A program made the translations under genes and the position numbers. A DNA stretch of 64,000 nucleotides from Undaria pinnatifida. Its lineage: Eukaryota; Sar; Phaeophyceae; Laminariales; Alariaceae. The DNA is taken from assembly GCA_012845835.1 (NCBI GenBank), contig JABAKD010000002.1, positions 17,011,629 to 17,075,628 on the forward strand, given 5' to 3'. Positions 1-9,661 of this stretch are shown one piece after another. The notes under the pieces are model-generated. The model was not told the origin of the DNA and did not search any database. It was given only the letters and a program-made list of their open reading frames with translations. The stretch's first letter is position 1. Every line of letters begins with the position of its first letter.

Positions 1-1072
1 ATCATCCATGACATGACCTTTGAGCACAGAGATGGGAGTGGGGGGGGGTCGGTGAATTCGACGACAGATTGGGATGAGATTCCGACATGTGCGCTGGCGG
101 GGGTGATGCATGAAGTGGAACAGAGGGTTCTTGGGCTGAGGGTTAAGTTTGGGGATCGAGCGCAGATTCTCATTCAAAAAATGGATGTCAAGAATGCGTT
201 CAGGCAGATTCCAGTGGACCCTGACGGGACCAAGGTTTTCGGGTACGTGTTGGGGGAGTTCCTTTTCATCAATTTGCGGTTGCAGTGTGGGTGGAGGGGC
301 AGTCCGGGGTGGTGGGGGGTGATTTCGGCTGCGATGCAGCATGCGCAACGTAATACCACGGGAGCTTCCGCGTTGTTCTCGCCAGCCGGGGACCGCGCGA
401 TGGAGCACGTGACGATGGCGAAGAAAACAGGGCGTTCAGTAGTCAGTTGCCCGGCAGAGTGTGTCGTGAGAGCGGCGGAGGGGGGGGGGGGCAGACGACC
501 CGGCCTTTGTGGTGTTTTTTATGGACGATGCTGTTTCGGTAGAAGTTCAGTGGGATGCGGAGGGGGCGCGGCGCTTGGACTTGTCACGATCCTTAGCCTT
601 CATCCATGAGCAGGCTATGGGCGAGAGATCCGAGGGGGAGGAGCCACTGTTATCGCGTAAAAAGGTGACGGGCTGGGCTACGCAACAGGAGGTTTTGGGG
701 TACGATACCGACACGGAGAGTATGACCATTGCCTTGCCGACACGGAAAGTAGACGAATTGCGCGCGCGAGTAGCAGAGTGGACGGCGGAGCGGCAGTCGG
801 CAACGGTGCGGGAGGTGTTAGTGTTAGCAGGGAAGCTGCACCACGCTTCCTTTGTGATCCGGCCCGGACGGTACTTCGTCGATAGGCTGCTGCAGCTTTC
901 TAATCTGCATCTTAGTGGGGCGGAGCGAGCCGGGGGGAGGGGAGCGTGGGGCAAGTACAGGAAGCGGGCAAAAGCGAGGCGGGTTTTACGGCTGTCGCGT
1001 GAATTCATGGCTGATGTGGGGTCGTGGAGATGGTTTTTTTTTGGGGGGGGGGGTACGGGGGGGCGAGGATAA
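1..1072 (+). pseudogene. reverse transcriptase domain of YR retrotransposon, frameshifted
   Basis: This is the catalytic polymerase of the element, which copies element RNA to DNA. The motif MDVKNAFRQIP at about 181-213 carries the first catalytic Asp. The block around 235-300 matches the conserved RT palm. A second frame from about 509 gives FFMDDAVS, a variant of the YxDD catalytic motif, followed by the thumb-like stretch typical of DIRS-group RTs (about 700-900). The first frame (13-609) must shift to the second near the run of G at 480-491 to keep the domain together, and again at the T/G run at 1033-1070. The N-terminus lies outside the window. The identification is strong at family level; the frame breaks mark it as a dead copy, unless they are sequencing errors in homopolymers. 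Confidence 0.9.
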
Positions 1073-1712
1073 CAGCACCGTTCTTTAGCTTCGTTAAGCA
1101 GCGGCCGAGTAGGACGTGGTTTTCGGACGCATCCTTGGCAGCAATAGGGGAGTTATGTATGGAAACGGGGGTGTACTGGAGATTCGACCTGCCAGAAGAG
1201 GCGCAGAAACGAACGGTAAGGGGGGGCGGGCCGTAGTCGATTTGATTTCCATCAACCTGCTCGGGGTAATGGCAATGGTGATGACGGCGTACGTCATGAT
1301 CGACATGAAGGGAGAGAGACCGCGTAGAAGAGGGGAAGTAGTTCTGATGAGGGCGGATAATGAGGCAGCGGTGACCTGGGTGAGGAGGTGTCGAGGGGGA
1401 GGGAAGAAGCAAGCGAGGGTAGGGGCGTTGATGAGGATAATGGGAGCTTTGGAAGCAAAGGGAGGGTGGTGTTTTCAGGCAAGGCATGTGCGGGGGTTGG
1501 ATAATAGGTTAGCAGACGGTCTGACCAGGTGGCAAGAGGGCCAGATTCTCGACAAACTGAATGCAGAATGTCCTGGAATCGCTTGGCAGGTGCAGGAGTT
1601 GGGAACGGGGGAGCAGTTAATGTGTTCGGAGATATTGCGAGAGGGTAAGCATTTGGAAGAGTTGCAGCTTCGACTCGAAGGACTTATGAGGCGAATTGGA
1701 GGATGTGGGTGA
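1072..1712 (+). pseudogene. RNase H domain of YR retrotransposon, frameshifted
   Basis: RNase H removes the RNA strand after reverse transcription. The reading passes through a frame at 1072-1236 and then one ending at 1712. Visible motifs are RADNEAAVTWVRR (about 1350-1388; acidic residue plus the A-A-V-x-W signature of DIRS-type RNase H) and ARHVRGLDNRLADGLTRW (about 1480-1533; the His and the N-x-x-A-D end motif). It lies directly between the RT and the recombinase, as in DIRS-order elements. A break at the G run near 1222-1230 separates the first part from the rest. The stretch after about 1540 is a linker to the recombinase and runs into a stop at 1710-1712. Confidence 0.85.
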
Positions 1713-2746
1713 GCTGGCGGTCTTTATAAGGAAGGAGTGTTGGCTACGGAAAGACATGGGGGAGATGGAACTGGTAAGGGAATTGGTCGAGTTCATGGAA
1801 TGCTGTTGCGCAGGGAAAGGTAACAAGGAGTCGACCATAGTAGGCAAGTTGGTGGCGATCAATTTCTACCATGGGCAGTTCTTGGGGCTATCAGTGCCCA
1901 TGAGTAACCCGTTGATAATATCTGTCAAGCAAGGTATCAAGAGGGCGCACGTAGGGATGGGTAGTCAACAGAAAGTGAGAAGACCGTTGACGTGGGGGAT
2001 GCTGACGGAGTGCAGGAGAGCGTACAGGCATGGGGGGGTAGGCGGAAGGGTGTTATGGATTGGTTTGGCGCTAACGTATGTTTCGAGCGTCGGAATTGTT
2101 TGCCAACGGGAAAGGGGTGTTCCACAAAGTATACTGTTTGAGGAGGGGGGATGTGGCGTTCTTCAAGGATAACGAGCAGTTAGTAGGAAGCCGAATACAC
2201 GAAGCAAATGGAATGGAGGTGAGGTTCAAGGGATCGGAGGGGGACCAAGGGAGGAAGGGGGCGGTACTGGTGAGAACAAGGACAGGGCGGCGGAAGGAAG
2301 GATAAAGAGGGGCGGTGGGTCTATTAGTGAAGCTTTTTAGGTTGTACGGTAACGGGGATTTAACGGAAGAAGCGCCCTTAATGTCATTTAGGGGAAAGGA
2401 TGGTTGGGAGGTTTGGTCTAGGGGACGGGCAACCCAGTGCTTGAGGGATGGCATAGCAAGCATAGGGGAGAGGTGGAGATAGGAAGGGAGGGGAGCGGGG
2501 GCGAGACTGATTCCAGAACAATTCGCGTTGCATTCCGGGAGGATAGGCGGAGCGACAAGACTGGCCGCGAGAGGGGTACCGGAGGCCGTAGTAAAGAAAG
2601 AAGGAAGGTGGTCGTCAGACTCGTTTATGGTGTATGTTAGGGCGAATATGGAGGACCCGGTTTCGGTGTCAGAGGTGTTGGAGCACGGGGCATGGGAGTT
2701 TGAGAGACAACCGGGACAATGGACTAGATGGGGTGGAATGGGATAA
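1696..2746 (+). pseudogene. tyrosine recombinase domain of YR retrotransposon, frameshifted
   Basis: This enzyme would integrate the circular DNA copy. The N-terminal core-binding part reads from 1696 to about 2080. The frame then shifts to 2078-2305 with FRASELFANG, the box that supplies the first catalytic Arg. After stops near 2302 and 2480 the C-terminal catalytic part reads at 2528-2746, with HSGRIGGATR (H-x-x-R), then GRW, then FMVYVR holding the nucleophilic Tyr. All four catalytic residues are therefore still visible although the frame is broken at least three times. The stop is followed after about 100 bp by the first terminal repeat. Confidence 0.88.
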
Positions 2747-2851
2747 GTCTCCTCTGCCCGGTAATGTAACGACCGCTTCGGGAACTTCCATCGGAACCCA
2801 AACGGTCAGGACATAACCGAACGGAGGGTGGGGAGAATCGCGGTCTCGGGT

Positions 2852-3099
2852 GGGGAGGCGTCTCACTAGCGCAAGCCGACCGGTAGGTAGGTCGACCGCG
2901 TTTCGTTGTGTGGGTGGGGGAGGCGTAAGCAAGAGGGGAAAGGGAGGGAGCGGCCCCTCCTCCTCCCGATATTTCATATAGAGGTAGGGGAGGCGTACGC
3001 ATCCGGGGGGGGGGGGGGGCAGGACAGCCCTTCCCCCCCCACCACCATTTCGGCTTATTCAATTAATATAAAGCATCTTTCGTGGAAGTAAAACCCAAA
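2852..3099 (+). repeat. terminal direct repeat copy 1 (putative B1)
   Basis: This 248-bp block matches 4202-4457 almost base for base. Both start at GGGGAGGCGTCT and end at GTAAAACCCAAA. The differences are a few substitutions, an extra CTC-rich insert in the second copy, and the length of a central G run. It lies just downstream of the recombinase stop. In the split-repeat model it is B1. Confidence 0.9.
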
Positions 3100-3494
3100 G
3101 AGGAAGGTTGTCGTTGGGGCAACCTGGTGTTTGGGGGTAACGGGTAGAAATATAGAACAGCAGAAGAAGGAAAATCTCGGAGTTTCCAAAGGTAGGGTGC
3201 AGGATGTTGGGTACGGGGTATCATAGAAAAAATGAAGGTTCCGGATATTAGCGAAAACGTAAGATCGAGAGGTCAGATACCAACAAGCAACTGTAGAGCG
3301 GTGTGAAGCAGGGGATCGTCGGTGCAGCAAATAGCCAAAAATAAGTAGCTAACGGGCGAGGCCCGGGACGAGCTGAAGAGGACCGGGCCTGGTAAACCCG
3401 CAAGGGACGTAAGGGAGTCGTCAAGTTGGTTTTTTTCCCGCCCACCCTCCCGCAAAAATTCCACGGCGGATGGGCAAACGGAAGGGAAGAGGAC

Positions 3495-4135
3495 ACAGTG
3501 GTCAATTAGTTATGGCATAATCCCGATCGCACGGGCCGTTTGAAACGGAATCATTGCATATTAATCGTTTGGCCTTCGTGGTGGGTTCCCGATCGCACGG
3601 GCCGTTTGAAACGGAACCACCCGAAGGCACGCGCAGGTGCTGGTCGATTAGTGATGGCATAATCCCGATCGCACGGGCCGTTAGAACCGGAAATCATCAC
3701 ACTCAATAATCGTTTAGAAATCGTGGTGGGTTCCCGATATGAACGGGCTGTTAGAAACAGGACTATCCGAAAGCACAAACACATAGTGGTCGGTCAGTGG
3801 TGGTATAATCCCGATATGAGCGGGCCGTTAGAAACGGAAATCACCACATCCATGATCGTTTGGCAGTCGAGTTGGGTCCCCGACAGGAGCGGGTCGTTAG
3901 AAACGGAAAAACCAACCGAAAGCACGCGCAAGGTAGTGGTCGATTAGCGGGGTTTTCCAGGGCACACCCGCCGTTAGAAACGGAATCACGGTATCATTAA
4001 TCGTTCAGCAATTGTGGAGGGTCCCCGATATGAGCGGGCCGTTAGAAACGGAAAGCCTACACGAAAGCACACACAAGTAGTGGTGGGTCGAGTAGGTCCA
4101 CGATCGTACGGGCCGTTAGAAACGGAACTACTTGG
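3495..4135 (+). repeat. twin-hairpin tandem array, nine subunits of alternating ~68 and ~76 bp
   Basis: Each subunit has CCCG-N6-CGGG followed at once by CCGTT-N3-AACGG, so two small inverted repeats lie side by side. The CGGGCCGTT core occurs near 3531, 3597, 3673, 3743, 3820, 3889, 3967, 4034 and 4108. Spacings are 66, 76, 70, 77, 69, 78, 67 and 74, which shows a two-subunit higher-order unit of about 146 bp. The array sits inside the segment between the two terminal repeats (putative A2). Confidence 0.9.
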
Positions 4136-4201
4136 CTGTTTTAGCGATTGCGGGGTCCAGAATGAACCGGCCTCCGATTTGCACACGAAAAACCTAAGCA
4201 G

Positions 4202-4457
4202 GGGGAGGCGTCTAACTAGCGGAAGCCGACCGGTAGGTAGGTCGACCGCGTTTCGTTGTGTGGGTGGGGGAGGCGTAAGCAAGAGGGGAAAGGGAGGGAG
4301 CGGCCCCTCCTCCCCCTCCTCCCTCCCGATATTTTATATAGAGGTAGGGGAGGCGTACGCATCCGGGGGGGGCGGGGGCAGGACAGCCCTTCCCCCCCCC
4401 CACCATTTCGGCTTCTTCAATTAATATAAAGCATCTTTAGTGGAAGTAAAACCCAAA
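4202..4457 (+). repeat. terminal direct repeat copy 2 (putative B2)
   Basis: This is the partner of 2852-3099. It ends at CCCAAA just before TGACACG, which is the likely right edge of the YR element. High identity between the two copies suggests that the element inserted fairly recently, despite its broken genes. Confidence 0.9.
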
Positions 4458-4778
4458 TGACACGTTATAAAACTGCGGCTATCATACAATGGTTATTTCT
4501 CTCCGTCCATGTCCGTTGCCAACTGAGTTATGCCACGGTAGAGGGACTTTTCATGAGTAAACAGTACGGGATGGTTCAGCTTATAATCTCGAAAATTATT
4601 ATTTATTCCTCGACAAATGTCCACGTCGTCTATTCGGTTCAGACCGCGAATTTTAGCACACGTCTTCTATGTGTCGTTGCGAAGACCTCACTTACCTGTC
4701 GTTATTTTGTTTTCTTAGATTTGCATGATTTTCCGTCAGCTATGATGCTTTGGAAAATGTAGACCTTTTCAGACCAAA
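4458..4778. other. flanking DNA, no recognised gene
   Basis: An open frame of about 100 codons starting at ATG 4457 covers most of this gap. It has no recognisable domain and an uneven composition, so I do not call it a gene. Confidence 0.5.
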
Positions 4779-5153
4779 TGTTAAGGTATTAGTGGGGTAT
4801 TAGTCTGTTTGACCACTTGCAAAAGGTTAACCAATAGCTTACCCAAACTAAGCCTGAAAACACTCTCCCCCCCTGAAACGGCAGGATAACAGGCCGGCCG
4901 GGTATACGGGCGGACCTGTCCATATCCAAGCGGTTTCATTTCCTGGGGATACCAGGGAGGGTATTTTTCAAGTTCGACATGGGGAAATCTGAAAAAGTTT
5001 ATTATGTATGGTCGATGTGGGGCTCGAACCCACGACCCAAAAAACCCATGGTCGGTCGACGACGCCATTTGTATTGGTGTTAGTGGGGTGTTAGTCGGTG
5101 TGACCACTTGCAAAAGGTTAACCAATAGCTTACCCAAACTAAGGCTTATAACA
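4779..5153 (-). mobile_element. TRIM (terminal-repeat retrotransposon in miniature), copy 1
   Basis: Two 84-bp direct repeats, 4779-4862 and 5070-5153, flank 207 bp with no coding capacity. On the minus strand the repeat runs TGTTAT...AACA, giving the TG...CA ends of LTRs. Next to the 5' repeat is AATGGCGTCGTCGAC, where TGG is the usual start of a tRNA primer-binding site. Just before the 3' repeat is a polypurine tract (GGGGGGGAGAG). The element is flanked by the 4-bp duplication CAAA. The internal part carries GTGGGTTCGAGCCCCAC, a T-arm/B-box-like stretch. Short LTRs, a small interior, PBS and PPT are the definition of a TRIM. Confidence 0.82.
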
Positions 5154-5246
5154 CAAACATGAAAGGCGGAAAAAAAAAAAACAGACCAAGCCTCGGGAGG
5201 GGCATGTAGAACGCGTGAGCTAAATTTAATATCTTACAAGGGCTCC

Positions 5247-5278
5247 GCATGGGCGCCGGCATTCGCCGGCGCCCATGC
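5247..5278. repeat. perfect 14-bp inverted repeat with 4-nt loop
   Basis: GCATGGGCGCCGGC, loop ATTC, then the exact reverse complement. The stem is very GC-rich (12 of 14 pairs) in an AT-rich setting. No T-run follows it, and its role is unknown. Confidence 0.9.
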
Positions 5279-6852
5279 TTCGGGTAGGGCAGGGCAGCAC
5301 TTCGACAACTTAAGGTGTAGCTGTCCGATTTGGCATGCATTGAACTTTAAAGTAATGCCGAGAGTTTAATACGAACATGGGATTATTAAAGTCATGCTTT
5401 GACAACAGAAAAAAACGTAATATTATACAACAAAGAAGGCAAGGATAGGCGAAACAAACTATGTTAAATGCGCCGTCAAGTAAAAAAAGTTGGCGTCTAT
5501 CAAACAAAAATACCGAAAAGAGTATTATTGAGAACCTGCGTCGCCTCTAGGCGAAAACAAAAGGGCCTTGGCATTAATGAAGAGACTGCACTGCTGTCCT
5601 CGTGGCAACGGAGGTTCGAAGTCGACAGGATGCAAAGTCGGTTTGCATCAAACGTCGACATGAGGACATGTCAGCCGGCGAGGTTTTGGAAGAAGATTGC
5701 TTTGTTTGTAACGTGAAGGCTGTCGCATTGATTAGTCTTCGTGGTCGCGGGCGAGGAGGAAAACGTAGAAGAGGAAGGCGATCTCTCGTTGAGGCGGCGT
5801 TGTCTAAGATTGGTGCGGGGGTGGCTTTGCTCGTACGGGAGGTTGGCGTAGCGCTTCTTCTCTGTTTTTTCTCGGGAAGGCGGGATATGTGTGTCTGCTG
5901 TCTTTTCTTCGTGGGGGCTTTCACGTTGTCGAAATCGGACGCGTCCCCTCAATACATAATATCCGGAGTGTCTCTACCATGACGACTGCTGATAGTGCCG
6001 TGCGTATTTCCTAGAGGCTGACATATTATTTACTGGTAGTAATATGCATATGTACTATTTTGATTTTTTTGCCTAGTCCGTCCCTTTTTCTCCGCCGGCG
6101 CAGAGTTTTTTGGTGTGCTTTCTTCTGCAATGCGATCAGACTACCCGTCGGTATATTACCAGCCGTGTGCCGGGCTCATGGGACGTCCGTGGCGCGAGCT
6201 ATGGCCGCGGAAAGCCGCCGAGACTGGCTCTATTTTGCGGGGTACGAGACACTTCTGTCCCCGGGCAACCACACACTAGACGTATTTAAGCCTCGAGGTT
6301 AGGTCTTAAGTACTTCCAACTGGAAGAGCTAGGCCATTCGATATTTCGACCTTAAACGCATAAAAAAAACACCGTATGTCTAAAACTCGAAATAGTGGTC
6401 TCTTTCAGTAGTACGCATAAAAAGAAAAGCCGAGGAAAGATCAAACTACTTGAAAATAGACTATGATATTTCTGCACTACTCCAGACGCAGATGGCAAGA
6501 CGAGGATTTATGTCATGAGTCAGCACATGAGTGGGTGGAAACTTCGAGAAAGACCCTCCCCTGCCCATGCTGTGCGAGCTTGAACAAACGGCCAAAACAA
6601 ATAACTGGTGCCTGGCAAAAACATTGAGTGCTTCGTACTCCATACTCGATTCATATGTAGGATACCTCGCAGGCGTCTGCCGCCTTCGGTGTGCCTCAGT
6701 GTGGCAGTCAGTACAGCAGCATAGCAGGACTGGCCCTCAACCCGGTTCAATTTCCACCCTCGAAATGTAGGCATCCGTCTGATGTTTCCTCGAGCTTTTG
6801 TCGTCTGAAATGCTGTTATTTGCTGGAAAATACTCGGAAAATTGCTTCAAAT

Positions 6853-6884
6853 ATGCACTTGGGCCAAAATGTGCCCAAGTGCAT
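6853..6884. repeat. perfect 12-bp inverted repeat with 8-nt loop
   Basis: ATGCACTTGGGC, 8-nt spacer, then its exact reverse complement. No neighbouring gene explains it. Confidence 0.85.
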
Positions 6885-7164
6885 GTTTTGGGAAAATCCA
6901 TATCTCACCGTGGTCTGCCGTGGTCGTTAGGTCGATAAAATAGACCTATTTTGTAGACATTTAAAACACGATAGGGCTTAATTTGGTTAGAGCCAAAAAT
7001 ATAGGCATATCGTCAGGCTTAAATACGTCTACTACACACACGGTGGAACTTTAGTCCTCGCACGTACATCGGGGTGGCATCAAAATGTATTTGCGAGAGA
7101 ATTTTCCCGCACTGCTAGACGCGGGCGCGGTGTATATGTACCCGCTGCAACGACGTGAACTATG

Positions 7165-7320
7165 TCATTACTGTGAGTTCTCCCTCACAATTGACACGGT
7201 GGTTACCATACAGCAGTAGCGAAACCTGTATAAAGAGATATAAAGTAGCAACACAACCCAAGCAAAAGTAACGATGTGCACACAACAGACCATATCGGCA
7301 ACAAACATCGGTATGAACTG
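7165..7320 (+). repeat. OTU-gene 5' head, copy 0 (orphan)
   Basis: This block repeats the sequence upstream of the OTU coding region at 7533-7680, offset about 364 bp. It keeps the ATG (7274) and the same first 13 codons. It then diverges and stops after 33 codons. It is a partial duplication of the promoter and N-terminal part of the OTU gene, without the protease domain. Confidence 0.85.
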
Positions 7321-7636
7321 TCTACGATCACAGCAGCAGCAAGCAACCGCAGAGAGCGGCAATAATATATAGATCATAAAAAATCGAATTTTATTGAGAA
7401 CGGGATTTTTTTTCTGGATGGACCGAGGAGAATAAATACACAAGACGTTTACTCTCATCAAAAGAACATACACAGCGGTTTTACAATAGAGCACCACCAG
7501 CAAGCAGCACGTAGTCCATAGACTATAAGTTTACTGCGAGTTCTCCCTCACAATTGACACGGTGGATACCATACAGCAGTAGCGAAACCTGTATAAAGAG
7601 ATATAAAGTAGCAACACAACTCAAGCAAAAGTAACG

Positions 7637-8074
7637 ATGTGCACACAACAGACCATATCGGCAACAAACATCGGTATAAGCACGCGGGGAAAAATACTGG
7701 ACACAGAAAACAAACAACAAATTGACACCAATGATTCCTCTAACAGCAGCGACAGCAGTACAAACCCATCACACAGCGAAAATGATCAAGACAACAATAG
7801 CGGCAACAATAACAATTCTGGTCAATGGTCCATTATTCCCGAGATTGGTGATGGTGCATGTTTATTAAGATGTATCTCGCGTCGTGTGCACAACAACCCA
7901 GCTTTACATCACATCGTCCGTGCACATATTATTGCCCACATCACAACCAATTTGTACACCGTTATCCCAGGATCAGGTTTCAACACCTTCCACGACAGCA
8001 TCTTAGCTGGAGCAAATCAAGGTCATGTAGATAATAAAGAATCATTTGTCGGTGTAAACAAGATATTTTTCTGA
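7637..8074 (+). pseudogene. OTU-like cysteine protease, truncated copy
   Basis: OTU proteases cleave ubiquitin chains. The ATG at 7637 opens a low-complexity Asn/Ser/Asp-rich N-terminus of about 60 residues, then GDGACLLRCISRRV at about 7849-7890 with the catalytic Asp-Gly-x-Cys motif. Identity with the second copy (8183-8839) is nearly complete up to 8021. There the sequence changes abruptly and stops within 18 codons, so the C-terminal catalytic His region is missing. The break point is AAG|GTCATG, which could act as a splice donor. Otherwise this is a dead partial duplicate. It has the start codon that the other copy lacks. Confidence 0.75.
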
Positions 8075-8182
8075 ACGGAACAAACAACGCCAACGTGCCC
8101 GAAAAAGTTCCGTTTGTCTTGCAAAGTTCCGTCAGCAGCACCACCAGCAAGCAGCACGTAGTCCATAGACTCTAAGTTTACT

Positions 8183-8839
8183 GTGAGTTCTCCCTCACAA
8201 TTGACACGGTGGTTACCATACAGCAGTAGCGAATTAAGCGCGCGGGGAAAAATACTGGACACAGAAAACACACAACAAATTGACACCAATGATTCCTCTA
8301 ACAGCAGCGACAACAGTACAAACCCATCACACAGCGAAAATGATCAAGACAACAACAGCGGCAACAATAACAATTCTGGTCAATGGTCCATTATTCCCGA
8401 TAATGGTGATGGTGCATGTTTATTAAGATGTATCTCGCGTCGTGTGCACAACAACCCAGCTTTACATCACATCGTCCGTGCACATATCATTGCCCACATC
8501 ACAACCAATTTGTACACCGTTATCCCAGGATCAGGTTTCAACACTTTCCACGACAGCATCTTAGCTGGAGCAAATCAAGAACTTGTGGAAGTCGCTGGAT
8601 CTCAACCTACTACATATTCGAGTGTCGAAGAGTATCTCCACTTCATGTCACAGCCTTACGCATATGCTACAAACGTAGAATTAATTGCTGCCACGCAGTT
8701 ATACGGAGTGGACTTTCGAATAACTTATCACACCGAGCCTCAGCAATATCCCAACCCTCCTCCTCCAAATGTCTGTGATATCTTATATTATCCACATTCT
8801 TTCCACTACGCATCCCTCCGATATACACCTTCTGCATAA
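8183..8839 (+). CDS. OTU-like cysteine protease domain, complete catalytic core, no ATG
   Basis: The open frame contains the whole OTU fold signature: NGDGACLLRCISRR (catalytic Asp and Cys), VELIAATQLYGVDFRI (the helix-strand block before the active-site His) and HSFHYASLR (catalytic His) shortly before the TAA at 8837-8839. The N-terminal Asn/Ser-rich tract matches copy 1. An 89-bp deletion relative to copy 1 removed the segment with the ATG, so the frame has no Met until near its end. It is either a pseudogene missing its start, or a 3' exon served by an upstream ATG-bearing exon. OTU genes are also carried by some transposons such as Helitrons; I see no helicase here. Confidence 0.75.
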   Translation: MSSPSQLTRWLPYSSSELSARGKILDTENTQQIDTNDSSNSSDNSTNPSHSENDQDNNSGNNNNSGQWSIIPDNGDGACLLRCISRRVHNNPALHHIVRAHIIAHITTNLYTVIPGSGFNTFHDSILAGANQELVEVAGSQPTTYSSVEEYLHFMSQPYAYATNVELIAATQLYGVDFRITYHTEPQQYPNPPPPNVCDILYYPHSFHYASLRYTPSA

Positions 8840-9307
8840 ATACTTCATCATCAGTTGTAGTCATTCGACTTGCGTCGCCCCCGGGAGGCACGTGTCCACC
8901 TCCCGAAGGGGAACCTTGTAATGATATACCTTTGCAACATTTTTTTTTCTTCATCCCATTTATTATCCCCGCACCACTCTCGTGCTCTCTCCCAGTAGTA
9001 ACTCAGATCCGGGGTCACATAAAAAACACAAACCAAAGGTGGTACAAGCATAAATCACAGCTGACGCAATTTATGCCTCCACCAGAAACATATAAAAGTG
9101 AAATCGGGAGTCAGTCTACGATGTGCCAGGTCCATACCGGTGCATACGTCTCATTACTCGCGCCTGGAAAAACCGACTATACCGCTTGCCACCCAAGAAA
9201 GACTATTAATACCACGTATATATTACACGTGGTGTCTATCACTACGCATACGCACAACAGACGCAAGTCAATTGGAAAAAAGAAACAAAGAAGAGAAAGG
9301 AAAGGAA

Positions 9308-9646
9308 ATGGGTGCATGGGGCCAAGAAAAAGAAAAGGTAAATCAATTTTGGGGGGTCTACTGGCGAGTCTGCCACCAGAACGATGCCACGTGGTTTTTC
9401 GACGATTTACAGCAGTACTACGAACGACTTCCGATACACCCACCGAAGCACGGACTACCGGCGAATTACGCGATCGACAGCTGGCCGTGGTTGTCACATG
9501 TCTCTGTGTTGGGGGCCCCTGTGCGCTGCCTCTTGTTGGCTCTTGTTTGGGTAAAACATGCGGTGTGCTCGATGGTCTCACGGCAGCAGCACACCAGAAT
9601 CAGAACGTCTGCTCGTACGTCGTATCATTCTTCTCCATCAATATGA
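9308..9646 (+). CDS. hypothetical open frame, 112 codons
   Basis: This ATG-initiated frame starts with a short charged segment. A Trp/Tyr-rich stretch follows (around 9330-9500) with balanced composition, unlike a random frame. I recognise no domain. The frame stays open upstream to about 9098 without ATG, so it could be part of a larger exon. It lies 470 bp downstream of the OTU frame on the same strand. A second open frame overlaps it (8932-9726), so coding status is uncertain. Confidence 0.25.
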   Translation: MGAWGQEKEKVNQFWGVYWRVCHQNDATWFFDDLQQYYERLPIHPPKHGLPANYAIDSWPWLSHVSVLGAPVRCLLLALVWVKHAVCSMVSRQQHTRIRTSARTSYHSSPSI

Positions 9647-9661
9647 ATGTAAAACGGTTGT

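Larger units (their letters stand above)
1..4457 (+). mobile_element. 3' portion of a tyrosine-recombinase (YR) retrotransposon, Ngaro/PAT-like layout
   Basis: Seen: coding remains in the order reverse transcriptase, RNase H, tyrosine recombinase (1-2746). Two direct repeats follow, 2852-3099 and 4202-4457, separated by about 1.1 kb. Known: DIRS-order elements encode RT, RNase H and a YR. Ngaro and PAT elements end in split direct repeats (A1-pol-B1-A2-B2), not LTRs. Inference: the two repeats are B1 and B2, and 3100-4201 is A2, whose partner A1 would lie left of the window. The coding part is broken by frameshifts, mostly at poly-G runs, so this copy is not autonomous. An alternative is a separate 1.6-kb element with 250-bp LTR-like ends sitting beside a dead YR element. 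Confidence 0.8.
5154..7164. other. gene-poor stretch with two strong inverted repeats
   Basis: I recognise no gene here. An ATG-initiated frame at 5468-5716 (82 codons, Lys/Arg-rich) and a longer open frame at 5602-5982 on the plus strand have no known domain. Perfect inverted repeats lie at 5247-5278 and 6853-6884. Confidence 0.5.

Noticed and set aside
5010-5069. Possible tRNA gene (T-arm-like block)
   Set aside because: No acceptor or D arm pairs with it, and the same block recurs inside both TRIM copies.
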